Positions 1 through 6,711 of a stretch of DNA of 15,920 nucleotides are shown here, piece by piece. Each line of letters begins with the position of its first letter. Within the stretch, counting starts at the first letter, position 1. Below the pieces are notes generated by a model. That model made no database searches. It was not told the DNA's origin and saw only the letters and a list, made by a program, of their open reading frames with translations. Source of the DNA: Nitriliruptoraceae bacterium (GTDB lineage: Bacteria; Actinomycetota; Nitriliruptoria; Nitriliruptorales; Nitriliruptoraceae); the NCBI GenBank assembly GCA_003554005.1, contig PWEU01000399.1:1-15920 (forward strand), in the 5' to 3' direction. The position numbers and the translations under genes are program-made.

Positions 1-74
1 CCCACCCCCGGCGCTAGGTTGCCTGTCGATCGGCGGGGCGTCGGCGTCGTCCGATCCCCCCGGAGGCGCACCCG
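1..74 (+). other. Upstream region of the metal permease gene
   Basis: This is the window edge. A GGAGG ribosome-binding site (about 61-65) serves the ATG at 75. TAGGTT at 15-20 fits the actinobacterial TAnnnT -10 pattern, but a matching -35 would lie outside the window. One forward frame stays open from the edge to a TGA at 88-90, so the tail of an upstream gene, such as the ATPase of the same transporter, could overlap here; that cannot be decided from 74 bases. No Zur-type palindrome was seen. Confidence 0.3.
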
Positions 75-938
75 ATGCTCGAGTTCGTGACCGAGCCCTT
101 CGCGTTCCAGTTCATGCGCAACGCGCTCTACGCGGGGCTGCTCACGGTCCTGATGGCGTCGCTGGTCGGGACGTGGGTCGTGATGCGCGGTATGTCCTTC
201 ATGGGCGATGCCATGGCCCACGGGGTGCTGCCCGGCATCGCGGTCGCCTTCCTGCTCGGCGGCAACCTGCTCATCGGCGCGGCGATCAGCGCAGGCGTCA
301 TGATCGGCGGCATCTCGCTGGCCAGCGCCCGGAGCCGCCTCGGGGACGACACGTCGATCGGGCTGCTGTTCGTCGGCATGCTGGCGCTCGGGGTCGCGAT
401 CATCTCGGCCCGCGGGGCCTACGCCGGCGATCTCACGACGATCCTGTTCGGCGACCCGATCGGGGTGACGCGTGGGAACCTGCGCCCCCTGGCCATCGCC
501 GCCCTGGTGACGGTCGTGGTCACCCTCCTGCTGTACCGACCGTTCCTCGTGCTGTCCTTCAGCCGCGCCAAGGCGCACGTGCTCGGCATGTACCCCCGGG
601 CGGCGCACCTCGCGATGCTCGGTCTCATCGCGACCGTGATCGTGACCTCGTTCCGCACGGTGGGAACCCTGCTGGTCTTCGCCTTCCTCGTCGCGCCACC
701 CGCGACCGCCTCACTGCTGGCGCGTCGGGTGCCGGTGATGATGGCGGTGGCGGTGCTCGTGGGCAGCGTCAGCGTGATCGCCGGCCTGCTGCTCAGCTTC
801 CACTACGGCACCGCGACCGCCGCTACGATCGCAGGGCTGACCGTGCTGCTGTTCTTCCTGGTGCTGACCGTGCGCGAGGCCGTCGATGCCCTGCGCCGCC
901 AGATCGACCGGTTCCGGCCCCAGGGCGCTGCCGCCTGA
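75..938 (+). CDS. znuB: Zinc/manganese ABC transporter permease (ZnuB/MntB family)
   Basis: Inner-membrane permease of an ABC-3 family importer, which passes Zn2+ or Mn2+ from a binding lipoprotein through the membrane using a partner ATPase. The 287 residues match the family's usual length. They form about eight or nine hydrophobic helices (roughly 17-37, 50-68, 95-111, 137-153, 177-192, 197-216, 222-240, 247-266). The family motif FMGDAMAHGVLPGIA lies at 42-56 and a second conserved stretch, VGTLLVFAFLVAPPATA, at 196-212. The start is ATG with GGAGG about ten bases upstream. The gene ends 13 bp from the stop of a convergent Fur-family gene, which favours zinc as the substrate and Zur as the regulator. 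That pairing is inference: the sequence cannot separate Zn from Mn. The ATPase and binding protein would have to be encoded upstream, outside the window. Confidence 0.88.
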   Translation: MLEFVTEPFAFQFMRNALYAGLLTVLMASLVGTWVVMRGMSFMGDAMAHGVLPGIAVAFLLGGNLLIGAAISAGVMIGGISLASARSRLGDDTSIGLLFVGMLALGVAIISARGAYAGDLTTILFGDPIGVTRGNLRPLAIAALVTVVVTLLLYRPFLVLSFSRAKAHVLGMYPRAAHLAMLGLIATVIVTSFRTVGTLLVFAFLVAPPATASLLARRVPVMMAVAVLVGSVSVIAGLLLSFHYGTATAATIAGLTVLLFFLVLTVREAVDALRRQIDRFRPQGAAA

Positions 939-951
939 CGGTGCCCCTCGT

Positions 952-1386
952 TCAGCCGCAGGACCCGCAGGTCCCGACCAGCTCCAGGCGGTGGGAGTCG
1001 ACCTCGTACCCGCGCTGGTCGTGCGCCTCGGCGGCCGCGGCGCCCAGCGCGCGCTCGATGGCGGGGGGCAGGACGACGTCGTCGATGCGACCGCACACCG
1101 AGCACACCACGTGGTGGTGGTGCTCCGAGAGCTCCTCGGTGAGCTCGTAGCGAGCGACGTCGTCGGTGGAGGTCAGGCGCTCCACGGCGCCGCACTGCTC
1201 GAGGATCGCCAGGTTGCGGTACAGCGAGCTCTGGGACTGGGACGCTCCGAGCTCCAGCAGTTCCGCGATCGTGACGGGCCGGCCGGTCTCGACCAACAGG
1301 TCGACCAACTGCCGGCGTCCCCGGGTGTAGCGCTGCCGGGTCCGTCGCAGCTGCTCGTCGACGATGTCGTGCAGATCAGGAGCCAT
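952..1386 (-). CDS. zur: Fur-family metalloregulator, probably Zur (zinc uptake repressor)
   Basis: Dimeric metal-sensing repressor of 144 residues, normal for the family. The N-terminal winged helix spans about 10-85, with a recognition region SQSSLYRNLAILEQ near 51-64. The metal/dimer half has HHHH at 89-92, C95-x2-C98 and C140-x2-C143, the two CxxC pairs that form the structural zinc site in Fur proteins. Placement end to end with a zinc-type permease (13-bp gap) suggests Zur rather than Fur, PerR or Mur, but this is inference from context. The ATG at 1384-1386 has no convincing Shine-Dalgarno site. A TAGGCT -10-like hexamer sits six bases upstream, so the mRNA may be leaderless. This predicts an mRNA beginning at or next to the ATG. 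Confidence 0.88.
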   Translation of the reverse strand: MAPDLHDIVDEQLRRTRQRYTRGRRQLVDLLVETGRPVTIAELLELGASQSQSSLYRNLAILEQCGAVERLTSTDDVARYELTEELSEHHHHVVCSVCGRIDDVVLPPAIERALGAAAAEAHDQRGYEVDSHRLELVGTCGSCG

Positions 1387-1392
1387 GCCCCG

Positions 1393-1398
1393 AGCCTA
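1393..1398 (-). promoter_or_regulatory. -10 element, possible leaderless promoter of zur
   Basis: Read on the minus strand this is TAGGCT, a TAnnnT -10 box, followed by six bases and then the ATG of the Fur-family gene. This spacing places the transcription start on or next to the A of the start codon, the pattern of leaderless actinobacterial transcripts. No good -35 is visible 16-18 bp upstream, so the call rests on the -10 and on the missing ribosome-binding site. Confidence 0.4.
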
Positions 1399-1464
1399 CT
1401 CGCTTCTCGGAATCGCCCGCGGCACGCCGACCAGGGTGCCTCGGGGAGACCCCCGGGCAGCTGG

Positions 1465-1498
1465 CGGTGGCGGGCGTATCCGCCGCCACCGTTAGACT
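1465..1498 (+). promoter_or_regulatory. Inverted repeat next to a -10-like box, upstream of the foldase gene
   Basis: The 204-bp gap between the Fur-family start and the lipoprotein start holds a perfect 9-bp inverted repeat, CGGTGGCGG (1465-1473) and CCGCCACCG (1483-1491), with a 9-base spacer. It ends just before TAGACT (1493-1498), a plausible -10. The repeat would cover the -35 region, so it could be an operator. A smaller hairpin, CGGGG/CCCCG, lies at 1442-1455. The remaining 92 bases to the start codon are C-rich leader with no other signal I can name. Confidence 0.35.
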
Positions 1499-1590
1499 CC
1501 CGTGGGGACCGTCCTCGCTCTCCCCAGCCGCCAGGGGGCGCCGTGGGTCCGAGAGCTGCCCCTCCCACCACCACCGCCCTGGAGTCGCCC

Positions 1591-2646
1591 GTGCACAACC
1601 GGATCCGACTGCTCGCCGCCGCCGTGAGCACCGTGCTGCTGCTGTCTTCCTGCAGCCCTCTGCCTACCGGTACGACGGCTGCCGTGGTCGATGGCACACC
1701 GATCCCCCGAGAGGCCATCGAGCGCGCCATCACCGGGCTCCAGCTCGGCGAGGTACGCGATGCGATCGCCGAAGGCCTGCCCGCCGAGGTCGTGGGGGCT
1801 GAGCGTGAGGCGGTGGTCAGGGAGCAGCTCGACGCCGTGGTCCTCGACACCCAGCGTCGGGTCCTGGACCTCTACATCCGCCGGGAGATCGTCCGGAGCG
1901 TCGCGGAGGACATCGGGGTCGAGGCCACCGAGGAGGACCGCGAACGCGCCCGGGAGGCGTTGATCGTGTCGGTCGGGGGGCCGGAGGCGCTGCCCGGCGT
2001 GCTGGCCCAGGCGGGCTTCACCGAGGAGGTGTTCGAGGACGTGATCGTCGGGCAGGAGGCGCTGCTCGAGGCGCTCCGCCGCGAGGTGCTCGCCGACGCG
2101 GAGCTCGTCGTCCGCGAACCCCGGCACATCTTGGTCGACACCGAGGAGGAGGCCGTCGAGGTGATCGCCGAGCTGGCGGCCGGGGCGGACTTCGCCGAGC
2201 TGGCGATCGCCCGCTCCCAGGATCCCGGGAGCGCGCCGCTCGGCGGCGCCCTCGACGCGGCACCCCGCGGGGCCTGGCTGCCCGAGTTCGACGATGCCGT
2301 GTGGACCGCCGAACTCGGGACGGTCGTGGGCCCGGTGCGGACCCAGGCCGGCTTCCACATCATCGAGGTGGTGGCCGAGGACACCCTGGTGGCCGACGAG
2401 CTGCCCGCCGAGCAGGTCCAGCAGCTGGTCGCCGCCGAGCTCGACGCGCGCTTCTTCACCGCTCTGGAGACGACCGAGGTCAGGGTCGACCCGGCCTTCG
2501 GGGTGTGGAGCGGCGACGCCGACGATCCCTCGCTCCGGCCCGCCGATCCGGTCGGGCTCGCCCCGACGGGTCCGCCGCTCGGTGAGGACGGCCTGAGCCA
2601 GGAGGAACTGGAGGAGTTGCTCGAGCAGCTCGAGGGCGAGTCGTGA
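1591..2646 (+). CDS. Lipoprotein peptidyl-prolyl isomerase (SurA_N plus PpiC/parvulin domain)
   Basis: Predicted membrane-anchored foldase outside the cell membrane, catalysing cis-trans isomerisation of prolyl bonds in exported proteins, like PrsA or SurA. The 351-residue protein starts at GTG 1591, with GGAG six bases upstream. An arginine and a hydrophobic run lead to a lipobox LSSC with C21 as the lipidated residue. Upstream in-frame codons are rejected because only this start gives a signal peptide. Residues about 30-170 resemble the helical SurA N-terminal domain. The parvulin domain spans about 176-262, from EPRHILVD through GADFAELA and a GSAPLGG turn to AGFHIIEVV (253-261). The tail is rich in Glu. 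The stop overlaps the mazG start by four bases (GTGA), so the two are probably translationally coupled. The specific clients are unknown. Confidence 0.85.
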   Translation: MHNRIRLLAAAVSTVLLLSSCSPLPTGTTAAVVDGTPIPREAIERAITGLQLGEVRDAIAEGLPAEVVGAEREAVVREQLDAVVLDTQRRVLDLYIRREIVRSVAEDIGVEATEEDRERAREALIVSVGGPEALPGVLAQAGFTEEVFEDVIVGQEALLEALRREVLADAELVVREPRHILVDTEEEAVEVIAELAAGADFAELAIARSQDPGSAPLGGALDAAPRGAWLPEFDDAVWTAELGTVVGPVRTQAGFHIIEVVAEDTLVADELPAEQVQQLVAAELDARFFTALETTEVRVDPAFGVWSGDADDPSLRPADPVGLAPTGPPLGEDGLSQEELEELLEQLEGES

Positions 2647-3815
2647 CCAGCGACACCGGGGCGACCACGTCACCGGGCGTCGCCCTGGTGGAGACCTCGG
2701 AGCTCTTCCCGGGCTTGTTGCCCTTCCAGTCCTGGGATGTCCTCGGGACCGCCGACGAGATCCTCGTCCGTGACGCCGGCTCCCACCCGGCGGCGGGCCA
2801 CCTCCACCTCGCTGGCCTCGACCTGGTGACCGTGGAGCCTGCGACGCTGGAGCGCGGCGACCTGGACCTCTCCCGTCCCGGTCTGCCCGACGATCGGCGC
2901 ATCGCGAAGACCTTGGTGCAGCTGGCGGAGCAGCGGCGCCGCGTCGTCTACCTGCTCGGCCCCGAGGACGACCGCCTCGCCGCGGCGTTGGCGGGGATGG
3001 CCGCGGAGCACGACCTGGAGATCGAGCTGGTGTTCCTCGCCCAGCAACCCGCCGGGGCCGAGCTCCTGCGCCTGGTCGAGGTGATGCGACGCCTCCGCGA
3101 CCCCGATGATGGCTGCCCCTGGGATCTGGAGCAGGACCACGCCACGCTGCTGCCCTACCTGGTCGAGGAGACCTACGAGCTGGTCGAGGCTGTCGAAGCC
3201 GGCGACGACACCGATCTCCTCGAGGAGCTCGGTGATGTGCTGCTGCAGATCGTGTTCCACGCCCGCATCGCCCGGGACCGGGGCGTCTTCGGGATCGACG
3301 AGGTGGCGCGGGGCATCGCCGACAAGCTGGTCCGTCGCCATCCCCACGTGTTCGCCGACGGTGACGCCAGCTCGCCCGCCGAGGTCCAGGCCAACTGGGA
3401 CCGTTTGAAGGACGAGGAGAAGGGGCGGGCCGGGCCCTTCGACGGCGTGCCGGCTGCCGGCCCGGGCCTGGAGTTGCTGGGCACCCTGCAGCGCAAGGCG
3501 GCCAAGCGGGGCCTGACGCCGCCCGACCTCGACCCGTCCGTGGCCGCGGTCGGGTCGGCTGCCCGTGACTGCGCCGGCGCCCCCGCGGAGCAGCGGGAAG
3601 CGGCGGTGGGTCGGCTGCTGGCCTCGGTGGTGGCCCTGGCCGGGGAGCTCGGCGTCGATCCGGAGGCGGCGGCTCGGGTGGCCGCCCGGGAGCAGCGGAC
3701 GCGGACCGAGGCGGCCCTGGCCTACGGGCAGGGGCTCGGGGCCGACCCCGGCGACCTCGATGCCTCGACCTGGGCCTCGTGGTGGGCGGCGGCGGCGGAC
3801 GACGGGTCCGGGTAG
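2643..3815 (+). CDS. mazG: Nucleoside triphosphate pyrophosphohydrolase MazG
   Basis: Cytosolic enzyme that hydrolyses (d)NTPs, often damaged ones, to NMP and pyrophosphate; in some bacteria it also affects ppGpp level. The 390 residues start at a GTG overlapping the previous stop. The all-alpha MazG core lies at about 145-270: GCPWD (157-161), the Mg-binding EETYE (175-179) and EELGD (194-198), then a KLVRRHPHVF motif and ANWDRLKDEEKG. The C-terminal third follows the second MazG repeat of the E. coli type but has lost both acidic motifs (an EAAVGR stretch stands where EExGD is expected), so it looks structural. The N-terminal 140 residues are not a standard MazG part. A VVYLLGPEDD stretch there faintly recalls the tetrapyrrole-methylase half of YabN-type fusions, which is only a guess. 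Confidence 0.9.
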   Translation: MTSDTGATTSPGVALVETSELFPGLLPFQSWDVLGTADEILVRDAGSHPAAGHLHLAGLDLVTVEPATLERGDLDLSRPGLPDDRRIAKTLVQLAEQRRRVVYLLGPEDDRLAAALAGMAAEHDLEIELVFLAQQPAGAELLRLVEVMRRLRDPDDGCPWDLEQDHATLLPYLVEETYELVEAVEAGDDTDLLEELGDVLLQIVFHARIARDRGVFGIDEVARGIADKLVRRHPHVFADGDASSPAEVQANWDRLKDEEKGRAGPFDGVPAAGPGLELLGTLQRKAAKRGLTPPDLDPSVAAVGSAARDCAGAPAEQREAAVGRLLASVVALAGELGVDPEAAARVAAREQRTRTEAALAYGQGLGADPGDLDASTWASWWAAAADDGSG

Positions 3816-3817
3816 GC

Positions 3818-3859
3818 GGTCCGGACGATCCGTGCTGGGCTCCGCCCTCCGTCCGGCCC
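3818..3859 (+). terminator. Possible intrinsic terminator or attenuator after mazG
   Basis: A 10-bp inverted repeat with one mismatch, 3818-3827 (GGTCCGGACG) against 3850-3859 (CGTCCGGCCC), starts three bases after the mazG stop. There is no T-run, which is common for terminators in very GC-rich actinobacteria, so the function is uncertain. Confidence 0.3.
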
Positions 3860-3882
3860 CGTCACGGTCGCGCGCCTCCCAC

Positions 3883-3888
3883 TAGCAT
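3883..3888 (+). promoter_or_regulatory. Possible -10 box upstream of the zinc-ribbon gene
   Basis: TAGCAT matches TAnnnT and lies 27 bases before the GTG at 3916, leaving room for the GGGAGG ribosome-binding site at 3905-3910. No clear -35 is present, so this is weak. Confidence 0.25.
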
Positions 3889-3915
3889 CGTCCACGACGT
3901 CAGCGGGAGGTTCAC

Positions 3916-4515
3916 GTGCCACCGAAGCGTTGTCCCGAGTGCGGACGCTTCCTGTCCAACGAGCTCGTGGCGTCGCTCGCTGACACGAGCCTGCCCTGCC
4001 CGCGGTGCGAGACCCCGCTGGAGGCCGACAAGCTCGTCGGCGGGACCGCCCGCCGCTCGCCGCGCCGCCGGGCCAGCTCTCCCGAGCGCGCCGCCGCGAC
4101 CGCAGCGTCCGCAGCGTCCGCGGTGACGCCGCCTGCGGCTGCGGCGGCGACCGAGCTCCAGGCTGGCGTCGAGGAGACCGGGCCGGTGGCAGAGGCGACG
4201 GGACGCGAGGATGTCGTCGACACCGCCGCCTCCGTCCGACCCCCGGATCTCGATCCGAGTGAGGTCCAGGACCCGGGCGACGACGTCCTGGCCGGCTGGG
4301 ACGTCGGTGTCACCCCCGAGGAGATCGGCTCCTGGCGCACCGCCCGCCGGCCCTTCCCCGCCGACCTGGTGGCGGTCGCCGCTGGCGCCGTGATGGGATC
4401 CGTCCTCGGCGTCGCGGTCACGGAACGCCGCCGGGTCCTCGGCGCCGCCGTGGGCGGGCTCGGCGGGATCGCGGCCGTCGGCGCCGTCAGACGCCTCTGG
4501 GAGCTGCCGGGGTGA
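3916..4515 (+). CDS. Zinc-ribbon protein with C-terminal membrane hairpin, function unknown
   Basis: I do not recognise a named family. The 199-residue protein begins with a four-cysteine zinc ribbon, C6-x2-C9 and C28-x2-C31 (CPEC and CPRC). An Ala/Arg/Pro-rich, probably disordered linker follows (about 45-110), then an acidic stretch. The end has two small-residue-rich hydrophobic helices (about 150-168 and 174-191) of glycine-zipper character, separated by TERRR. This suggests a protein whose N-terminal zinc ribbon stays in the cytosol while the C-terminus inserts in the membrane. GTG 3916 is supported by GGGAGG five bases upstream. The gene sits between mazG and eno, where mycobacteria carry the transglycosylase-like lpqU, but it does not resemble LpqU. 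Role unknown. Confidence 0.7.
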   Translation: MPPKRCPECGRFLSNELVASLADTSLPCPRCETPLEADKLVGGTARRSPRRRASSPERAAATAASAASAVTPPAAAAATELQAGVEETGPVAEATGREDVVDTAASVRPPDLDPSEVQDPGDDVLAGWDVGVTPEEIGSWRTARRPFPADLVAVAAGAVMGSVLGVAVTERRRVLGAAVGGLGGIAAVGAVRRLWELPG

Positions 4516-4560
4516 GGACGCCGGTGCTGCGCGCCCCGTTCGACCCCTCACAGCGTCCTG

Positions 4561-4590
4561 TTGCAGATGTTGCAGATGTTGCAGTTGTTG
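4561..4590 (+). repeat. 9-bp tandem repeat in the enolase promoter
   Basis: TTGCAGATG occurs twice in tandem (4561-4569 and 4570-4578), followed by TTGCAGTTG (4579-4587) and a further TTG. The array ends on the candidate -35 of the enolase promoter. Each unit begins with a TTGnnn hexamer resembling a -35. Confidence 0.75.
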
Positions 4591-4617
4591 TACGAGCGCA
4601 CCTCCGTGCTCTACGGT
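4588..4617 (+). promoter_or_regulatory. Candidate enolase promoter
   Basis: TTGTAC (4588-4593) and TACGGT (4612-4617), 18 bp apart, form a reasonable housekeeping-sigma promoter. This predicts transcription from about 4624 and a leader of nearly 60 bases. The -35 overlaps the end of the 9-bp tandem repeat. Confidence 0.45.
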
Positions 4618-4654
4618 CACCCGCGGGAACGCCGCGGTAACGGTGTAGGTCACC
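4615..4654 (+). other. Repeated motifs in the enolase leader
   Basis: GGTCACC occurs at 4615-4621 and again at 4648-4654. Between them, two CCGCGG palindromes (4621-4626 and 4632-4637) are spaced by five bases and can pair with each other. The pattern could be a protein-binding site or a leader hairpin. No known regulon motif is recognised. Confidence 0.35.
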
Positions 4655-4681
4655 GGGATGTGCCCAACCACCGAGGGATCC

Positions 4682-5968
4682 ATGGATATGTCCACCATCA
4701 GCCACGTCCACGCCCGTGAGATCCTCGACAGCCGGGGGAACCCGACCGTCGAGGTGGAGGTCAGCGTCGGCTACGGCATCGTCGGTCGCGCCGGCGTGCC
4801 CTCCGGCGCATCGACCGGTGAGGCCGAGGCGGTCGAGCTGCGTGACGGCGACGACGGCCGCTACCTCGGCAAGGGGGTCACCAAGGCGGTCGCCAACGTC
4901 AACGAGCGGATCGCTCCCGAGCTGCTCGGGATGGAGGTGACCCGGCAGCGGGACATCGATTCGCTCATGATCGCGCTCGACGGCACCGACAACAAAGGTG
5001 AGCTCGGGGCCAACGCGATCCTCGGGGTGTCGATGGCCGCCGCCAAGGCCGGGGCCCTGATCAGCGAGCTGCCCCTGTACCAGTACCTCGGTGGCCCCAA
5101 CGCGCACCTGCTGCCCGTGCCCTGCATGAACGTCCTGAACGGGGGCAGCCACGCCGACTCCAACGTCGACTTCCAGGAGTTCATGATCGCCCCCGTCGGG
5201 GCGCCGACCTTCCGCGAGGCGCTGCGGATGGGCGCCGAGACCTACCACCGCCTGAAGAAGGTCCTCCACGACCGTGGGCTGGGGACCGGGCTCGGTGACG
5301 AGGGCGGGTTCGCCCCGGACCTCGAGTCCAACGCCGCGGCCCTCGACCTGCTCGTGGACGCTATCGAGGCGGCTGGCTTCGCCCCGGGCGACGACATCGC
5401 CATCGCCCTGGACCCGGCCACCAGCGAGATCTACCGCGACGGCGCCTACCACCTCGAGGGCGAGGGCCGGGTGCTCTCCTCCGCCGAGATGGTCGACCTG
5501 TGGGCGGACTTCGCGGGTCGGTACCCGATCATCTCGATCGAGGACGGGCTCGATGAAGGGGACTGGGACGGCTGGAAGCTGCTGACCGAGCGGCTCGGTG
5601 ACGGACTGCAGTTGGTCGGGGACGACCTCCTGGTGACCAACCCGACCTTCGTGCGCCGCGGGATCGACGAGCGCGCGGCGAACAGCGTGCTCGTGAAGGT
5701 CAACCAGATCGGCTCCCTGACCGAGACCTTCGACACCGTCGCGATGGCGCACCGCGCCAGCTGGACCACGATGGTCAGCCACCGCTCCGGTGAGACCGAG
5801 GACGCGACCATCTCCGACATCGCCGTGGCGACCAACGCCGGTCAGATCAAGACCGGCGCGCCGGCCCGCTCCGACCGTGTCGCCAAGTACAACCAGCTGC
5901 TGCGCATCGAGGAGCAGCTCGGCGACGCCGCCCGTTACGCCGGCAAGGCCGCCTTCCCGCGCGCCTGA
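4682..5968 (+). CDS. eno: Enolase (phosphopyruvate hydratase)
   Basis: Cytosolic glycolytic enzyme converting 2-phosphoglycerate to phosphoenolpyruvate with Mg2+, and a common partner of RNA-degrading complexes. The 428 residues match the family. Landmarks are AREILDSRGNPTVEVE near the N-terminus, H157 in GGSHADSN, E207 in GDEGGFAP, the signature VKVNQIGSLTET with catalytic K339, SHRSGETED, and K390 in QIKTGAPARSDR. All catalytic residues equivalent to E. coli H159, E208, K341 and K392 are present. Three in-frame ATGs exist: 4658, 4682 and 4688. GAGG at 4673-4676 lies five bases from 4682 and eleven from 4688, so 4682 is preferred. 4688, giving MSTISHVHAREI, is the main alternative, while 4658 lacks a site. 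Its own promoter is likely at 4588-4617. Confidence 0.97.
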   Translation: MDMSTISHVHAREILDSRGNPTVEVEVSVGYGIVGRAGVPSGASTGEAEAVELRDGDDGRYLGKGVTKAVANVNERIAPELLGMEVTRQRDIDSLMIALDGTDNKGELGANAILGVSMAAAKAGALISELPLYQYLGGPNAHLLPVPCMNVLNGGSHADSNVDFQEFMIAPVGAPTFREALRMGAETYHRLKKVLHDRGLGTGLGDEGGFAPDLESNAAALDLLVDAIEAAGFAPGDDIAIALDPATSEIYRDGAYHLEGEGRVLSSAEMVDLWADFAGRYPIISIEDGLDEGDWDGWKLLTERLGDGLQLVGDDLLVTNPTFVRRGIDERAANSVLVKVNQIGSLTETFDTVAMAHRASWTTMVSHRSGETEDATISDIAVATNAGQIKTGAPARSDRVAKYNQLLRIEEQLGDAARYAGKAAFPRA

Positions 5969-5995
5969 CCGGCGCCTGACCCGAGGACCGACCGC

Positions 5996-6529
5996 GTGAC
6001 CGCGACCCACCGCTGGGACGAACGTCGACGTCTCCGCCACCTCGAGCGGCGCCGTCGGCGCGGCGGCGGGCACCGCGGTCCCGTGGTGCTCCAGCGGACC
6101 GCCCAGCGGGTCCTGGGCTGGCTGGCGGAGCTCGAGCACCGGATCAGACGCTCGGTGCAGGGGGACCGCCCCCTGATCGTCGCGACCATCGTGGTCGTGG
6201 CACTGGCGGTGGTCATCGTCTCCAGCCCGATGCAGAGCTACCTCGACGGCCGGGAACGTGTCGAGCACCTGACGGAGAAGGCCGCGGCGCTCGACGAGGC
6301 CAACGCCCAACTCGAGCAGCGTGCCACCGATCTCGAGCGTGACACCACGATCGAACTGTTGGCCCGGGAGCAGCTCGGGTTGGTGCGTCCGGGTGAGGTC
6401 GCCTACACCCTGATCCCCCCCGAGGTCGACCGGCCGCTGATCGCCGCACCACGCGATGCCGGGACCGGGGAGACGGATCCGTGGTACGCGCGGTTGTGGG
6501 GCGAGGTGCAGGCACGCTTCACCGGCTGA
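5996..6529 (+). CDS. ftsB: Septum formation initiator protein (FtsB/DivIC family)
   Basis: Single-pass divisome protein that, with FtsL and FtsQ/DivIB, helps activate septal cell-wall synthesis. The 177 residues have an Arg-rich cytosolic N-terminus (residues 10-28), one membrane helix (about 59-77) and a periplasm-side coiled coil (about 84-116, with DEANAQLEQRATDLE). The family's AREQLGLVRPGEVAY motif at 123-137 follows, then a Pro/Asp-rich tail. GTG 5996 has GAGGA eight bases upstream, and the gap to eno is 27 bp. Position directly after eno is the standard actinobacterial arrangement, matching Rv1024. The name FtsB rather than DivIC is a convention only. Confidence 0.9.
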   Translation: MTATHRWDERRRLRHLERRRRRGGGHRGPVVLQRTAQRVLGWLAELEHRIRRSVQGDRPLIVATIVVVALAVVIVSSPMQSYLDGRERVEHLTEKAAALDEANAQLEQRATDLERDTTIELLAREQLGLVRPGEVAYTLIPPEVDRPLIAAPRDAGTGETDPWYARLWGEVQARFTG

Positions 6530-6711
6530 CGGCGTCGTGTTGCCGTCCGAGGGACGGCTCCGTACCGTGGTGTCCGGCGACACCGAGTGTCGCCACCATC
6601 CGCGCGCCCCGGTCGGCCGACGACCGCGGGCTCTGAGAAGCCGACCGAGGATCTCGGGCGGCACGACCGGATCGCCGGTGCCAGCGCGGGCGCCCACCGA
6701 TCCGCGAGGAG
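6530..6711 (+). other. Intergenic leader with two hairpins before the S1-domain gene
   Basis: No gene fits these 182 bases. Two inverted repeats are present: CCGTCC/GGACGG at 6543-6557 (3-base loop) and GGCGACA/TGTCGCC at 6576-6594 (5-base loop). They may form a partial terminator after ftsB or a leader structure for the S1 gene. The in-frame upstream stop of the S1 gene is TGA at 6634-6636, and no ATG or GTG lies between that stop and 6712. Confidence 0.4.

Noticed and set aside
886..1590. Upstream extension of the foldase gene to 886
   Set aside because: It would overlap the permease 3' end and the whole Fur-family gene on the other strand, and would bury the lipoprotein signal peptide that begins at GTG 1591.
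1..1590. A Zur operator near the zinc permease or its regulator
   Set aside because: I looked for AT-rich TGAnAATnATTnTCA-like palindromes and saw none, so the regulatory link between the two genes rests only on adjacency.
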